Of a stretch of DNA of 61,042 nt, positions 15,915-24,831 are shown piece after piece. Origin of the DNA: Methylacidiphilales bacterium (GTDB taxonomy: Bacteria > Verrucomicrobiota > Verrucomicrobiia > Methylacidiphilales > UBA1321); assembly GCA_021272165.1 (NCBI GenBank), contig JAJSLK010000067.1, positions 1 through 61,042 of the forward strand, given 5' to 3'. The number at the start of each line of letters is the position of its first letter. Position 1 is the first letter of the stretch. Under the pieces are notes generated by a model. It was not told the origin of the DNA. It did no database searches and saw only the letters and a list, made by a program, of their open reading frames with translations. The position numbers were made by a program, and so were the translations under genes.

Positions 15915-16472
15915 ATGAGCTCCAAAGATACGAAGAAAGAAGAGATGAAGTCCCCGGAGGCGGCCGCGACGCCGGCTTACGTGGTGGTTTCGAATGATCT
16001 GTTCCAGTCGACGGCGGCCCTGGCGGCGCAGGCGGCGGAATTGAAGGACCGGCTGCTGCGGTCGCAGGCGGAATGGGACAATTCGCGGAAGCGGATCCAG
16101 AAGGAAAAGGAGGAAGCTGTGCGTTACGCGGCGGAGGCGCTGCTGGAGAAGCTGCTGCCGGTGCTGGATAATTTTGAGATGGGGGTGCAGGCGGCGAGGA
16201 CGGCGACCGACGCGAAGGCGGTGGCGCAGGGTTTCGAGATGGTGCAGTCGCAGCTGAACCAGGTGCTGCGCGAGGCAGGGGTTGAGCCGATTGACGCGGT
16301 GGGCCATCCGTTCGATCCGCATCGGCATGAGGCGCTGGGGCATCATGAATCGGAGGAGCATCCGGAGGGTCACGTGATGACGCAACTGCGGAAGGGGTAC
16401 AAGTTGAAAGACCGGCTTTTGCGTCCCGCCTCGGTTTTTGTGGCCAAACCGCCCGAAGGCAAGCAAGCTTAG
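15915..16472 (+). CDS. grpE: Nucleotide exchange factor GrpE
   Basis: The 185-residue protein matches GrpE, the nucleotide exchange factor for DnaK. The long N-terminal helix (about 35-90), the conserved VLDNFEMGVQA segment and the beta-wing domain with HEALGHHESEEHPEGHVMTQ and GYKLKDRLLRPASVFV are present. The ATG at 15915 begins just after the phosphatase stop codon and avoids the overlapping long frame. The dnaJ gene follows after nine bases. dnaK itself is not in the window. Residues 1-30 are charged and probably disordered, as usual for the family. Confidence 0.93.
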   Translation: MSSKDTKKEEMKSPEAAATPAYVVVSNDLFQSTAALAAQAAELKDRLLRSQAEWDNSRKRIQKEKEEAVRYAAEALLEKLLPVLDNFEMGVQAARTATDAKAVAQGFEMVQSQLNQVLREAGVEPIDAVGHPFDPHRHEALGHHESEEHPEGHVMTQLRKGYKLKDRLLRPASVFVAKPPEGKQA

Positions 16473-16481
16473 GAAGATTAA

Positions 16482-17636
16482 ATGGCGACAACGAAGCGCG
16501 ATTATTATCAGGTTTTGGGCGTGGAGCGGGGTGCGAGCCCCGACGAGATCAAGAAGGCCTATCGGAAACTGGCGGTCAAATATCATCCGGACAAGAATCC
16601 GGGTGACAAGTCGGCCGAGGAGAAATTCAAGGAACTGGGCGAGGCCTACGAGGTGTTGAGCAATCCGGACAAGCGGAGTGCGTATGACCGCTTCGGCCAC
16701 TCGGCGTTCACGCAGGGCGGAGGGATGGGCGGGGGCATGGGGGGAATGCACGATCCGTTCGAGATTTTTCGCGAGGTTTTCGGCGGCGGGCGGGGCGGAG
16801 GGATTTTTGAGAGCTTTTTCGGCGACGGTTTCGGCGAGTCGGGCGAGCGGGGTGGTCGCGGGCGGGGCTCGGACCTGCGCTATGACATGCAGATCACGTT
16901 CCTGGAAGCAGCGCGGGGAGTGGAGAAGGAGATCGAGATCGCGAAGTTGCACACGTGTGAGACGTGCCACGGTTCCGGCGCGGAGCCGGGGAGCAAGGTG
17001 GTGACGTGTCCGACCTGCGGCGGGCACGGTCAGGTGGCGGTGTCGCGGGGATTTTTTAATATCGCGCAGACGTGTCCCCGGTGCCGGGGTGCGGGCCAGA
17101 GCGTCGAGAAGCCGTGTCATGCGTGCCGGGGCGACGGGCGCGTGGAGAAGACGAGCAAGATCAAGATCAAGATTCCCGCCGGCGTGGAGGACGGGACGCG
17201 GCTGCGTTCGTCGGGCCAGGGCGAGGGCGGAGCCCGGGGAGGTCCGGCGGGCGACCTTTACGTGGTGCTGCACGTGGAACCGCACGATATTTTTCAGCGT
17301 GAGGGGACGGACCTGTTTTGCAGCGTGCCGATCAGTTTTCCGAAAGCGGCGTTGGGCGGCGAGGTGAAGGTGCCGACGCTGGAAGGAAGCGCGGTACTGA
17401 AGGTGCCGACGGGAACACCGTCGGGGAAGGTGTTCCGGCTGCGGGGCAAGGGCCTGCCGGAGGTGCACGGGCGCGGAACGGGTGACCTGCACGTGAAGCT
17501 TTACGTGGAGGTGCCAACGAAGCTGAACCTGGACCAGAAGCACAAGCTGCAGATTTTTGCGGAGAGTTGTGACGAGACGACGCATCCGGAGGAGACGTCG
17601 TTTTTCAAGAGGGCGCGCGATTTTTTCAAAGGATGA
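16482..17636 (+). CDS. dnaJ: Chaperone protein DnaJ
   Basis: The 384-residue protein has the full type I DnaJ layout. The J domain includes KYHPDKNPG (HPD motif near residue 34), followed by a Gly/Phe-rich region (about 75-120). A zinc domain holds four repeats, [24 protein letters not shown] and CHACRGDG, and a C-terminal substrate-binding part follows. It stimulates the ATPase of DnaK and delivers unfolded clients. It lies nine bases after grpE and 43 bases before rsmE on the same strand, an arrangement seen in many bacterial heat-shock operons. No CIRCE element is visible upstream of the unit. Confidence 0.96.
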   Translation: MATTKRDYYQVLGVERGASPDEIKKAYRKLAVKYHPDKNPGDKSAEEKFKELGEAYEVLSNPDKRSAYDRFGHSAFTQGGGMGGGMGGMHDPFEIFREVFGGGRGGGIFESFFGDGFGESGERGGRGRGSDLRYDMQITFLEAARGVEKEIEIAKLHTCETCHGSGAEPGSKVVTCPTCGGHGQVAVSRGFFNIAQTCPRCRGAGQSVEKPCHACRGDGRVEKTSKIKIKIPAGVEDGTRLRSSGQGEGGARGGPAGDLYVVLHVEPHDIFQREGTDLFCSVPISFPKAALGGEVKVPTLEGSAVLKVPTGTPSGKVFRLRGKGLPEVHGRGTGDLHVKLYVEVPTKLNLDQKHKLQIFAESCDETTHPEETSFFKRARDFFKG

Positions 17637-17679
17637 ACCGGCCCGGGACATTTTCCCAACGAAGGACAACCGAAACGAT

Positions 17680-18411
17680 ATGAAACGCTATTATACTCCC
17701 TCACTGGATCGAGGTTTTCTCGATGCGGAACAGTCCCACCATTGCGCCGAGGTGATGCGTCAGGCGGTGGGCGATACTTGCACGGTTTTCGACGGCAACG
17801 GCGTCGAGGCCAAGGCGCGGATCACGGAAATTGCGCGCGATGAAGTGAAATTCAAGGTATTGGCGAAGGCAACGTTGCCGCGGACGCCGCATCCGGTCTG
17901 GCTGGCGCAGGCGCTGACGAAGCCGAAGTCGATGGACCTGATTTTGCAGAAGGCGACGGAGCTGGGGGTGTCGGAGCTGATTCCGCTGCAGTCGGACCAC
18001 AGCGTGGCGCAGGTGGACGAGGAGAAGGCGGAGGCGAAGGTGGAGAAGTGGAAGAAGCTGACGATCGAGGCGGCGAAGCAGTGCGGGCAGAATTGGCTGC
18101 CGGTGGTACGTCCGCCGGTGGCGCCGAAGGATTTTGTGGCGTCGATTCCGAAGGGTGCGGTGAAGCTGATCGCGTCGCTTCAGAACGAGGCGAAGCCGTT
18201 GAAGTCAGTTTTGCGGGAGCATTTGCAGGGATTGAAAGCGGGCACGCCGATCGTGGTGATGATCGGACCGGAGGGTGATTTCACGCCGGCGGAGATCGGG
18301 CTGGCGCGCTCGACCGGGTTCGTGCCGGTGTCGTTGGGAAAGATCATCCTGCGGGCGGAGACGGCGGCTTTCTTTGTGCTGAGTTCCATCGCGTATGAGT
18401 TGATGGAATAG
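17680..18411 (+). CDS. rsmE: 16S rRNA (uracil-1498-N3)-methyltransferase
   Basis: The 243-residue protein matches RsmE of the SPOUT methyltransferase class. The N-terminal PUA-like part holds the conserved H-H near AEQSHHCAEVMR. The C-terminal knot contains MIGPEGDFTPAEIGLA and SLGKIILRAETAA, the SAM-binding knot signature. It methylates U1498 in the ribosomal decoding region. The start at 17680 is chosen because it gives the family N-terminus (MKRYYTP). The longer upstream frame overlaps the dnaJ end. It follows dnaJ in the same direction, a conserved neighbourhood (often dnaJ-prmA-rsmE). Confidence 0.93.
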   Translation: MKRYYTPSLDRGFLDAEQSHHCAEVMRQAVGDTCTVFDGNGVEAKARITEIARDEVKFKVLAKATLPRTPHPVWLAQALTKPKSMDLILQKATELGVSELIPLQSDHSVAQVDEEKAEAKVEKWKKLTIEAAKQCGQNWLPVVRPPVAPKDFVASIPKGAVKLIASLQNEAKPLKSVLREHLQGLKAGTPIVVMIGPEGDFTPAEIGLARSTGFVPVSLGKIILRAETAAFFVLSSIAYELME

Positions 18412-18432
18412 CGGCAGACCAGTGCCTGCTTT

Positions 18433-18466
18433 GACGGAATGACGGAATTTTTCCAAATTTACGGCA
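18433..18466. repeat. R4 repeat unit
   Basis: TTGACGGAATGACGGAATTT followed by TTCCAAATTTACGG is an R4 unit (compare 9234, 7712 and 41917). It ends immediately before the start codon of the next gene. Confidence 0.5.
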
Positions 18467-19389
18467 TGTTCTTACCACGCTTCCGAGCCGGCTTCGTTCT
18501 GGCCCTGGGATGGATGATCCTGGGCGCGGGGCAGCTTGGGGCTGAGCCGGTGACGCCGGCACAGCCGGCGGACCCGAATCAGGCGCGGCCCGCGGTGCCG
18601 GTGATTCCCGATTCGGCAATTCCGGTTCCGGCCATGCCGGCGACGAACGAGGCGGCGGCAGCTCCGGCTCCGGCGCCAACTTCGGTGGTGGGACTGACGA
18701 TCATTGCGGACAGCAGTCTGCGGCAGGTGTTGCAGGAGCTGGCGCAGAATTGGGCCGACAACCAGGATTCGTCGCCGCAGGTGCCGTTGACGCTGACGAA
18801 TGCGGGGACGCTGAAGGCGAAAGTGGAGGGGGGGGCGGTTTGGGACGTAGTGATTTGCGCGGATGTGGCCGACATGAAGGAGCTGACGGACAAGGGGCTG
18901 ATCGCGGCGGACGGGCAGCGGTCGCTGGCGCGGAACACGCTGGTGATTTATGGGCGCAAGGCGCTGATCAAGGACGACGAGCTGGATTGGTTTGATTTGA
19001 TCGGGAACGAGTGGAAGAAGGTGGCGTTGGGGAATCCGGATCTGACGGCATCGGGGCGGGTGGCGAAGCGGGCGCTGGTGAAGCACAGCCTGTACGACGA
19101 CGATGAGAAGAGTCTTTATACGTTTTCACCGACCGAGTTGCTGGCGCTGGGCAATGTGCAGCGGGATGCAGCCGACGCGGCTTTTGTCTACAAAACGGAT
19201 TTAGCGGGAGTGAACCTGCCGGGATTTGATGTCTATCCGCTGAAGTCGGAGGATGCGCCGCCGGTGTTTTACGTGGCGGGGATCAGCCGGCTGGCGAAGA
19301 ACCTGGAGCAGGCGAAATCGTTTCTTGATTTTTGCACCGGCGAGACGGGGAAGGCGATCTGGGCGAAGTACGGGTTTGAGACGAATTAA
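18466..19389 (+). CDS. ModA-like molybdate/tungstate ABC transporter substrate-binding protein (orphan)
   Basis: The 307-residue protein has a signal peptide (RFRAGFVLALGWMILGAGQL) with the start chosen at 18466. It is followed by a Pro/Ala-rich linker of about 45 residues and then a type II periplasmic binding domain. Segments TIIADSSLRQVLQELAQ, GGAVWDVVICADVADMKEL and LARNTLVIYG resemble ModA, which binds molybdate or related oxyanions for an ABC transporter. No permease or ATPase gene is adjacent, so the partner must be elsewhere or the protein acts alone. The start codon directly follows an R4 repeat, so nine earlier in-frame codons are repeat sequence. Confidence 0.7.
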   Translation: MFLPRFRAGFVLALGWMILGAGQLGAEPVTPAQPADPNQARPAVPVIPDSAIPVPAMPATNEAAAAPAPAPTSVVGLTIIADSSLRQVLQELAQNWADNQDSSPQVPLTLTNAGTLKAKVEGGAVWDVVICADVADMKELTDKGLIAADGQRSLARNTLVIYGRKALIKDDELDWFDLIGNEWKKVALGNPDLTASGRVAKRALVKHSLYDDDEKSLYTFSPTELLALGNVQRDAADAAFVYKTDLAGVNLPGFDVYPLKSEDAPPVFYVAGISRLAKNLEQAKSFLDFCTGETGKAIWAKYGFETN

Positions 19390-19393
19390 GGCG

Positions 19394-19555
19394 GAATTTA
19401 TTTAGCCGCAAAAGAACGCAGAGAAAGCAAAGAATTGGAATGAGGGAAGCGAGGAAGAGTGCGTTTCCAAATAGATTTTGGAACGAGGGATGACAGATTA
19501 AACAAGCGCTGCCGCATCTTTCCCGCCGATGGGACATCGGCGGCTACCCATCATG
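19394..19555. repeat. R6, R3 and R2 repeats
   Basis: TTTAGCCGCAAAAGAACGCA (R6, 19400) recurs at 20934. GCGTTTCCAAATAGATTTTG (R3 arm, 19461) and CCGCCGATGGGACATCGGCG (R2, 19523) follow. They fill the convergent gap between the ModA-like gene and the anti-sigma gene. Confidence 0.6.
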
Positions 19556-19588
19556 TGAATGGCGTCCATCCATTTAACGGCAATTCGC

Positions 19589-20257
19589 TCAGCGCTTGCT
19601 GATGGATTCCACGACTTGTTGAATTTGGGCGCGCTGGGCCTGGTTGCCGGAGGCGAGGGGCTGGGTTTCCTGGACGGTTTTGCCGTCGGGACCACGGCGG
19701 ACGATGTGGAGCTGGTCGTGTTCGTCGTCGATCCAGATTTTGGCGTGTTCGTTCCAGGCGAGCGGGCGGTTTTGCCAGTCGGCGAAGGAGGAGTCCTGAT
19801 CAAAGGTGACGAGATGGGCGGAGGGGACGGCTTCGGGGGTGACGACGGCTTCCTCGCCGCGAACCTGGCTGGTCTGATAAAGACCGATTTCGACCGAGCG
19901 GTCAGAATAGGCGAGGAGGACCAGGATGCAGGCGGCAATGAGGGCGCCGCCGCCGACAAAAATCCAGCGGACGACGGCGATGGCGGAAAATCTGTTTCCC
20001 GATTTGATTTTGGCCGGCCCGAAATGTTGGCGGACGGCGGTGCGGAGTTCATTAAGGCGATAGGTGGGGAGCTGGGGTTCGACGGCCTGGGATGAGGTGA
20101 CGGTGTGGGCGATTTCGTGAACGAGGCGGAGCTGATCAAACTCATCGCGGCGTGAGGGGATAGAGGCGAACTCGGTCTCGAGGGCGCGGCGCTCGTCGGC
20201 GGTTGCTTCCCCGGCAATGACGCGCAGGGCCAGATCGTTGAAGGTATCAGCGTCCAT
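19589..20257 (-). CDS. Membrane-anchored anti-sigma-factor-like protein
   Basis: The 222-residue protein starts with a cytoplasmic helical region of about 95 residues (LALRVIAGEATADERRALET is typical of zinc-free anti-sigma or FecR-like N-termini). A single membrane helix follows (about residues 97-115, IFVGGGALIAACILVLLA), then an extracytoplasmic domain of about 105 residues. It begins six bases after the sigma factor gene on the same strand, the standard layout of a sigma/anti-sigma pair in which the membrane protein holds the sigma factor until a signal arrives. The outer domain is not recognised, so the signal is unknown. Confidence 0.65.
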   Translation of the reverse strand: MDADTFNDLALRVIAGEATADERRALETEFASIPSRRDEFDQLRLVHEIAHTVTSSQAVEPQLPTYRLNELRTAVRQHFGPAKIKSGNRFSAIAVVRWIFVGGGALIAACILVLLAYSDRSVEIGLYQTSQVRGEEAVVTPEAVPSAHLVTFDQDSSFADWQNRPLAWNEHAKIWIDDEHDQLHIVRRGPDGKTVQETQPLASGNQAQRAQIQQVVESISKR

Positions 20258-20263
20258 AAGAGT

Positions 20264-20878
20264 TCATCGCAAAAAGGCCTGAAGTTCTTTCCACAATTTT
20301 GGTGCGGCCTGCAAATGGAGGCGAATTTTCTCGAGGCTGCGGGCGAGGTTGACGCCGACGCTGCCGATGGGCATGCGATATTTTTCGGAGAGTTCCTTGT
20401 AGGAGAGGCGGTGGACGAGGAAGTCGCGGAGGAGGTCGGCGTGGCGGGGTTCGAGGGTGGAGAGGGCGGTGTCGAGGAGGCGGGAGAGTTCGTGGAGGTC
20501 GGCGGGGGAGAGGCGGCCGGCGATGGGTTCGGGGGGCTCGAAGCGGGTGGTTTCGTCGTCGCGGAGGGCGTCGAGGCTGGTGAGCTGGCCGCCGCCGCGT
20601 TTATCGGCGAGCTGGTGGCGTTTTTCGGAGATGGCCTTGCGGGAGGCAATGGTGATGACGAGGAGGCGGAGTTCGTCGAATTCGTCGACCTGGCCGACCT
20701 TGGGAAGAAGGAGGGTGAGGGCCTCGATGGCGATGTCCTCGGCCTCGGCGGGGGTGAGGGAGGCGAGGGGATGGCGGGCGGCGGAAAAAGCGGAGGGGTA
20801 GAGCCGCCGGAAAGCTTCCTCCCAGGCCAGATCGTCGCCGCGGCGCATGGCGGCGAGGAGTTCGCGATCGGTCCACAT
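20264..20878 (-). CDS. ECF-type RNA polymerase sigma factor
   Basis: The 204-residue protein has two helical regions expected of extracytoplasmic function sigma factors. Region 2 (about residues 8-85) contains DLAWEEAFRRLYPSAFSAAR and AEDIAIEALTLLLPKV. Region 4 (about 140-195) ends in LSYKELSEKYRMPIGSVGVN, a clear helix-turn-helix for the -35 element. A charged linker of about 45 residues joins them. The following gene encodes a membrane anti-sigma-like protein. Region 2 is somewhat divergent, so promoter specificity cannot be inferred. It is divergent from the P450 gene. Confidence 0.82.
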   Translation of the reverse strand: MWTDRELLAAMRRGDDLAWEEAFRRLYPSAFSAARHPLASLTPAEAEDIAIEALTLLLPKVGQVDEFDELRLLVITIASRKAISEKRHQLADKRGGGQLTSLDALRDDETTRFEPPEPIAGRLSPADLHELSRLLDTALSTLEPRHADLLRDFLVHRLSYKELSEKYRMPIGSVGVNLARSLEKIRLHLQAAPKLWKELQAFLR

Positions 20879-20931
20879 GGCGCGAGATGTTCAACCAATG
20901 CAGGCGGAAGGCAAGTCAGGGGATGAGGGGA

Positions 20932-20968
20932 AATTAGCCGCGAAGGAACGCAGGGATAACAAAGAATG
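20932..20968. repeat. R6 repeat unit
   Basis: TTAGCCGCGAAGGAACGCAG followed by GGATAACAAAGAATGG matches the unit at 19400. It lies between the divergent sigma factor and P450 genes. Confidence 0.5.
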
Positions 20969-21008
20969 GGGTTTTCGCTTTTGGGATGGAGCAGGTAAGG
21001 TGCAAAGG

Positions 21009-22361
21009 ATGGCGTCTCGTCCTTATTTATCGATTCCGGGCCCGCGGGAGATTCCGCTGGTGGGAAGCGTCCATCGCCGTTTCGGCGGGCCACTGGAGTT
21101 CTTTCGGGACCTGAAGGAGAATTTCGGCGATGCGGCGCGGTTCACGTTATTCAACGAGCGGTTCATCCTGTTCAGCAATCCGGCACTGGTGAACGAGGTG
21201 CTTTTGACGAAGCAGTATTCGTTTCGAAAGGGAAAAGCGCTGGAAGGGGCAAAAGTTTTTTTGGGCAACAGCCTGCTGGTGAGCGAGGGGGAGGAGCATA
21301 CGCGACAGCGACGGCTGATCCAGCCGGCGTTTCATCGGGGGCGGATCGCGGGTTACGCGAAGGTGATGGCGGAGAAGGCGAAGGAATGGACGGAGGCGCA
21401 ACGGGCGGGGAGCCGGGTGGACCTGGCGGTGGAGATGAACCGGCTGACACTGGCGGTGGTGGCGGAGACGCTGTTCGGGTCGGAGGTGGACGCGGAGGCG
21501 CACGTGATTGCGGAGTCGCTGACGGTGATCATCGAGAATTTCAACCGGATGCTTTTGCCCTTCTGGAAAGTGCTGCAGCTTTTGCCAACGCCGGAGAACC
21601 GGCGTTTGTTCAAGGCGCGGGAGCGGTTGGATCAGACCATTTACCGGCTGATTTCGGAGCGACGGAAGGATGGGCGCGACCATGGCGACCTGCTTTCGAT
21701 GTTGCTGGCGGCGGAGGACGCGGAGAATCCGCAGAAGCGGTTGACGGACGCGGAGGTGCGGGACCAGGCGATGACACTTTTTTTGGCCGGGCATGAGACG
21801 ACGGCGAACGCGCTGGCGTGGACTTGGCACCTGCTGGCGAAGCACGAGGCGGTGCGCGTGAAAATGAAGGCGGAGATCGACGCGGCGCTGGGATCGGAGC
21901 GGTTGCCGGAGATGGAGGATGTGGCGCGGCTGCCTTACACGACGGCGGTTTTTTCGGAGTCGATGCGGCTTTTCCCGCCAGTGTGGGTGGTGGGGCGGAG
22001 GGCGCTGGAGGACGTGACGATCGGCGATTACGAGGTGCCGCGGCGGACGATTGTGATCACGAGTCAGTACATCATTCACCGGGATGAACGCTACTGGCCG
22101 GATGCAGCGGAATTCCGGCCGGAGCGGTGGCTGGATGAGGCGGCGGCGGAAGCACGGCCGAAGTTTGCTTATTTTCCGTTCGGCGGCGGCGCGCGGGTGT
22201 GCATCGGCGATGGATTCGCCTGGACGGAGGGAGCCATTTTGCTGGCGATGATGGCGCGGCGCTGGCGGTTCGAGGAAGCTTCCGATCAAGTGACGGAACT
22301 GAATCCGACGGTGACGCTACGACCAAAGTACGGACTGAAGATGATCGTGCGCGAGGCGTGA
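21009..22361 (+). CDS. Cytochrome P450
   Basis: The 450-residue protein is a soluble bacterial P450. The I-helix oxygen-binding motif [12 protein letters not shown] is near residue 260, the K-helix ExxR motif is in [12 protein letters not shown], and the heme-binding loop [13 protein letters not shown] places the axial thiolate at Cys398. It needs external electron donors; no ferredoxin or reductase gene is adjacent. The substrate cannot be inferred; the sequence resembles the broad CYP102/CYP4-like monooxygenases that act on fatty acids or other lipids. The ATG at 21009 is chosen because the upstream frame runs through an R6 repeat. It is convergent, with a gap of four bases, to an unrecognised gene. 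Confidence 0.92.
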   Translation: MASRPYLSIPGPREIPLVGSVHRRFGGPLEFFRDLKENFGDAARFTLFNERFILFSNPALVNEVLLTKQYSFRKGKALEGAKVFLGNSLLVSEGEEHTRQRRLIQPAFHRGRIAGYAKVMAEKAKEWTEAQRAGSRVDLAVEMNRLTLAVVAETLFGSEVDAEAHVIAESLTVIIENFNRMLLPFWKVLQLLPTPENRRLFKARERLDQTIYRLISERRKDGRDHGDLLSMLLAAEDAENPQKRLTDAEVRDQAMTLFLAGHETTANALAWTWHLLAKHEAVRVKMKAEIDAALGSERLPEMEDVARLPYTTAVFSESMRLFPPVWVVGRRALEDVTIGDYEVPRRTIVITSQYIIHRDERYWPDAAEFRPERWLDEAAAEARPKFAYFPFGGGARVCIGDGFAWTEGAILLAMMARRWRFEEASDQVTELNPTVTLRPKYGLKMIVREA

Positions 22362-22365
22362 ACGA

Positions 22366-22737
22366 TCAGACGTCGGCGGTTTCTTCCCAGGCGATGCGAT
22401 GGCTTTTGGTGACGGCCATCAACTCGAGGTCGTTGAGCTCGAGAAAATAGGTGATGCTGGCGTCGTAATCGGGGACGTAGTCCCAAAGGCGGGGCGTGAT
22501 ATTGTCGGTGGCCGCGGCGCAGGCCCAGAGGAGGCGGGTCGATTTTTCGACGGCCTGGCAACTCGCGCGAAGGCTGTCGATGGCGCCGCCACCGAAGTCA
22601 ACGATGTGGGTGGGCTTGGGGACGGGGGTGATGATCTCGCGGATACGTTTGTAACAGTCGAGGATAATTTCGTTGTCAGAATGGTTGCGGGCATGCTGCT
22701 CGAACTTCAGAAGATTAGGAACGTCACGAAAGTTCAT
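22366..22737 (-). CDS. Hypothetical protein, 123 residues
   Basis: The frame from the ATG at 22737 encodes a soluble, mildly acidic protein of 123 residues. It contains KPTHIVDFGGGAIDSLRA, which has a glycine-rich turn after a beta strand, and a C-terminal part ending IAWEETADV. There is no signal peptide, membrane helix or cysteine motif. I do not recognise a family. It is tail-to-tail with the P450 gene and head-to-head with the MoxR gene. A 96-base upstream extension of the frame exists but has no ribosome binding site. Confidence 0.55.
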   Translation of the reverse strand: MNFRDVPNLLKFEQHARNHSDNEIILDCYKRIREIITPVPKPTHIVDFGGGAIDSLRASCQAVEKSTRLLWACAAATDNITPRLWDYVPDYDASITYFLELNDLELMAVTKSHRIAWEETADV

Positions 22738-22923
22738 GGTCGACGAATGATTAAGACTAAAGTCTCTTCCAAAAATAGGCAAGGGCCACGCCAAATGAAG
22801 TCGATGTCTGTCAGGCAAGCGGCTTCCCACCAAAGGCGATGCTTCTTAACTTGATGGACACAAAATAGTTAGGCAGGCGCTTGGCAGCGGGAAAATCTTG
22901 CGTAGGCTGGTGAGAGGAAGTCA

Positions 22924-23841
22924 ATGAGCACCGGGATCAATGATGTTTTGGAGCGGCTCGACACGATCCTGCTGGGGAAGGAGCGTGAGGTGCGATTGGC
23001 GTTTTGCTGTCTGCTGGCGCGGGGACATTTGTTGATCGAGGATATTCCGGGCGTCGGCAAGACGACGCTGGCCCACGCGCTGGCAAAAATTTTCGGGCTC
23101 GATTTCCGGCGCGTGCAGTTCACGAGCGATCTTTTGCCGGCGGACGTGGTGGGGAATGCGATCTTTGATACGGCGTCGCGGCAATTTGTTTTTCATCCAG
23201 GGCCGATTTTTTCGCAGATGCTGCTGGCGGATGAAGTGAACCGGGCGACGCCGAAAGCGCAGAGCGCATTGCTGGAGGCGATGGAGGAAGGGCAGGTGAC
23301 GGTCGACGGCGTAACGCATCTTTTGCCGGTGCCGTTTTTCGTGATCGCGACGCAGAATCCGCAGCGGCAGATCGGGACCTATCCGCTGCCGGAATCGCAA
23401 CTGGATCGATTTTTGATGCGGCTGGAGCTGGGCTTTCCGGGTCGCCGCGCGGAGAAGGAGATGCTGGCGGGGCAGGACCGGCGCGACTTGATTCGCGACC
23501 TGCAACCGATGGTGTCGCTGGAGATGTTGCTGGGGTGGCAGAAGGAGGTGAAGGCATTGCATATTTCGGATACGGTGCGGGAATACATTCTCGATTTGCT
23601 GGAGAAGAGCCGGCAACTAGACGGCGCGGGCACGGGGCTTTCGCCGCGGGCAGGGCTGGCGCTGCAGCGGTGTTCGCAGGCGTGGGCGTTTACGTCGGGG
23701 CGGGAGATGGTGGTGCCGGAGGATGTGCAGGCGGTGGCGCCGAATGTGATCGCGCACCGGCTGGGTTTGGTTTCGGGCGGGTTGGAGGAGAGCGGGCTGT
23801 CACTGACGGAGAAAATCATTCGGACGGTGCCGGTGCGATGA
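22924..23841 (+). CDS. MoxR-family AAA+ ATPase
   Basis: The 305-residue protein is a MoxR-type AAA+ ATPase. The Walker A motif EDIPGVGKTTLA is at about residues 39-50, Walker B LLADEVNRATPKAQSALLEA near 100, and sensor 1 ATQNP near 145. MoxR proteins act as chaperone-like ATPases in assembly of protein complexes or cofactor insertion. They are nearly always beside a DUF58 protein, as here: the next gene overlaps by four bases (ATGA). A ribosome binding site (GAGGAAG) is present. The von Willebrand and transglutaminase genes often found in such clusters are absent; a beta-helix protein follows instead. Confidence 0.93.
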   Translation: MSTGINDVLERLDTILLGKEREVRLAFCCLLARGHLLIEDIPGVGKTTLAHALAKIFGLDFRRVQFTSDLLPADVVGNAIFDTASRQFVFHPGPIFSQMLLADEVNRATPKAQSALLEAMEEGQVTVDGVTHLLPVPFFVIATQNPQRQIGTYPLPESQLDRFLMRLELGFPGRRAEKEMLAGQDRRDLIRDLQPMVSLEMLLGWQKEVKALHISDTVREYILDLLEKSRQLDGAGTGLSPRAGLALQRCSQAWAFTSGREMVVPEDVQAVAPNVIAHRLGLVSGGLEESGLSLTEKIIRTVPVR

Positions 23842-24776
23842 AGCGGGAAAAGCTGCGCCTGCGGCCGACGGGGCTCTGGCTGATTTTCGGGCCGGTGCTG
23901 GGTTGCATGTGGCTGGCGGCGGTGAATTACTCGAACAACCTGGTTTACGCGACGCTTTATCTGGTGGCGTCGCTGACGTTCGTTTCGATTTTTTATACCT
24001 GGCGCAACCTGGCGCCATTGCGGGTGGAGCATATCCGGGTGAATCCGGCCTTCGTGGGCGAAGAGGTGAAGGTGGAGATTTTTTTGCGGAACCCGGGCCG
24101 GCAGACGATTTACGGGCTCTCCTTCGCGCGATTGGGCGAGGAGGTGGCGAGATGGCGCGGCTCGACGCCGTTGCTGATGCGGGGACGGGGAACGATCCGG
24201 CTGGAGGGGGAGGATTCGTGCACGGCGGAGGTGTTTTTTCCGGCACTGCGGCGGGGGATGTACCGGCTCGAGGCGCTGCTGGTGCGGACGTCGTTTCCGT
24301 TCGGGTTGATGTGGGCGAGTTTTCGCGTGCCAGTGGAGGCGGTTTACTACATTTATCCGGCGAAGAAGGGGAGCGATGACTGGCCGGAGTTGAGGCCGGG
24401 CGGAGAGGACGGTTCGGTTTACAGTCCGACGCCGGGCGATGATTTCGCGGGGGTGCGGCCTTACATGCCGGGGGAATCGCTGCGGCACGTGGACTGGAAG
24501 GCTTATGCGCGGGGGCGGCCGTTGTCGGTGAAGCAGTTTTCGGGTGGCGCGGGGCGGGAGTTGTGGCTCGACGCGGCCGACCTGAACCGAATGCAACTGG
24601 AGGAACGGCTGTCGCAGATGGCGCTGTGGATCACGAACGCGGAGAAGGAGGAGATTCCCTACGCGTTGCGGTTGGGGCGGGCGACGCTGCCGCTAGGTCT
24701 GGGGCCGGCTCAGGCGCGGCGGGCGCTGGAAATGTTGGCGGTGGCGGGAGCGGGAGAGGCCTCAAAGGGAATTTAA
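23838..24776 (+). CDS. DUF58 domain protein
   Basis: The 312-residue protein has two N-terminal membrane helices (about residues 12-50), then the DUF58 domain. Its signature RPYMPGESLRHVDWKAYAR is at about residues 207-225, and the family usually carries a metal-ion-binding von Willebrand-like fold after it. It partners with the MoxR ATPase, whose stop codon overlaps this start (ATGA). The C-terminal region is shorter than in many relatives. It is expected at the cytoplasmic membrane. The function of the pair is not established, but related pairs support assembly or maturation of exported or membrane complexes. Confidence 0.85.
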   Translation: MKREKLRLRPTGLWLIFGPVLGCMWLAAVNYSNNLVYATLYLVASLTFVSIFYTWRNLAPLRVEHIRVNPAFVGEEVKVEIFLRNPGRQTIYGLSFARLGEEVARWRGSTPLLMRGRGTIRLEGEDSCTAEVFFPALRRGMYRLEALLVRTSFPFGLMWASFRVPVEAVYYIYPAKKGSDDWPELRPGGEDGSVYSPTPGDDFAGVRPYMPGESLRHVDWKAYARGRPLSVKQFSGGAGRELWLDAADLNRMQLEERLSQMALWITNAEKEEIPYALRLGRATLPLGLGPAQARRALEMLAVAGAGEASKGI

Positions 24777-24831
24777 CATTCACTTGGCGGGGCTTTTCGA
24801 CTAACCTTATCATCTTGATTTTTGTCTCCGG

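Noticed and set aside
19498..21093. A 531-residue minus-strand frame over the sigma factor and anti-sigma genes
   Set aside because: It consists almost entirely of Pro/Ser/Thr/Ala/Arg, the out-of-frame reading of GC-rich genes. The sigma and anti-sigma frames are far more protein-like.
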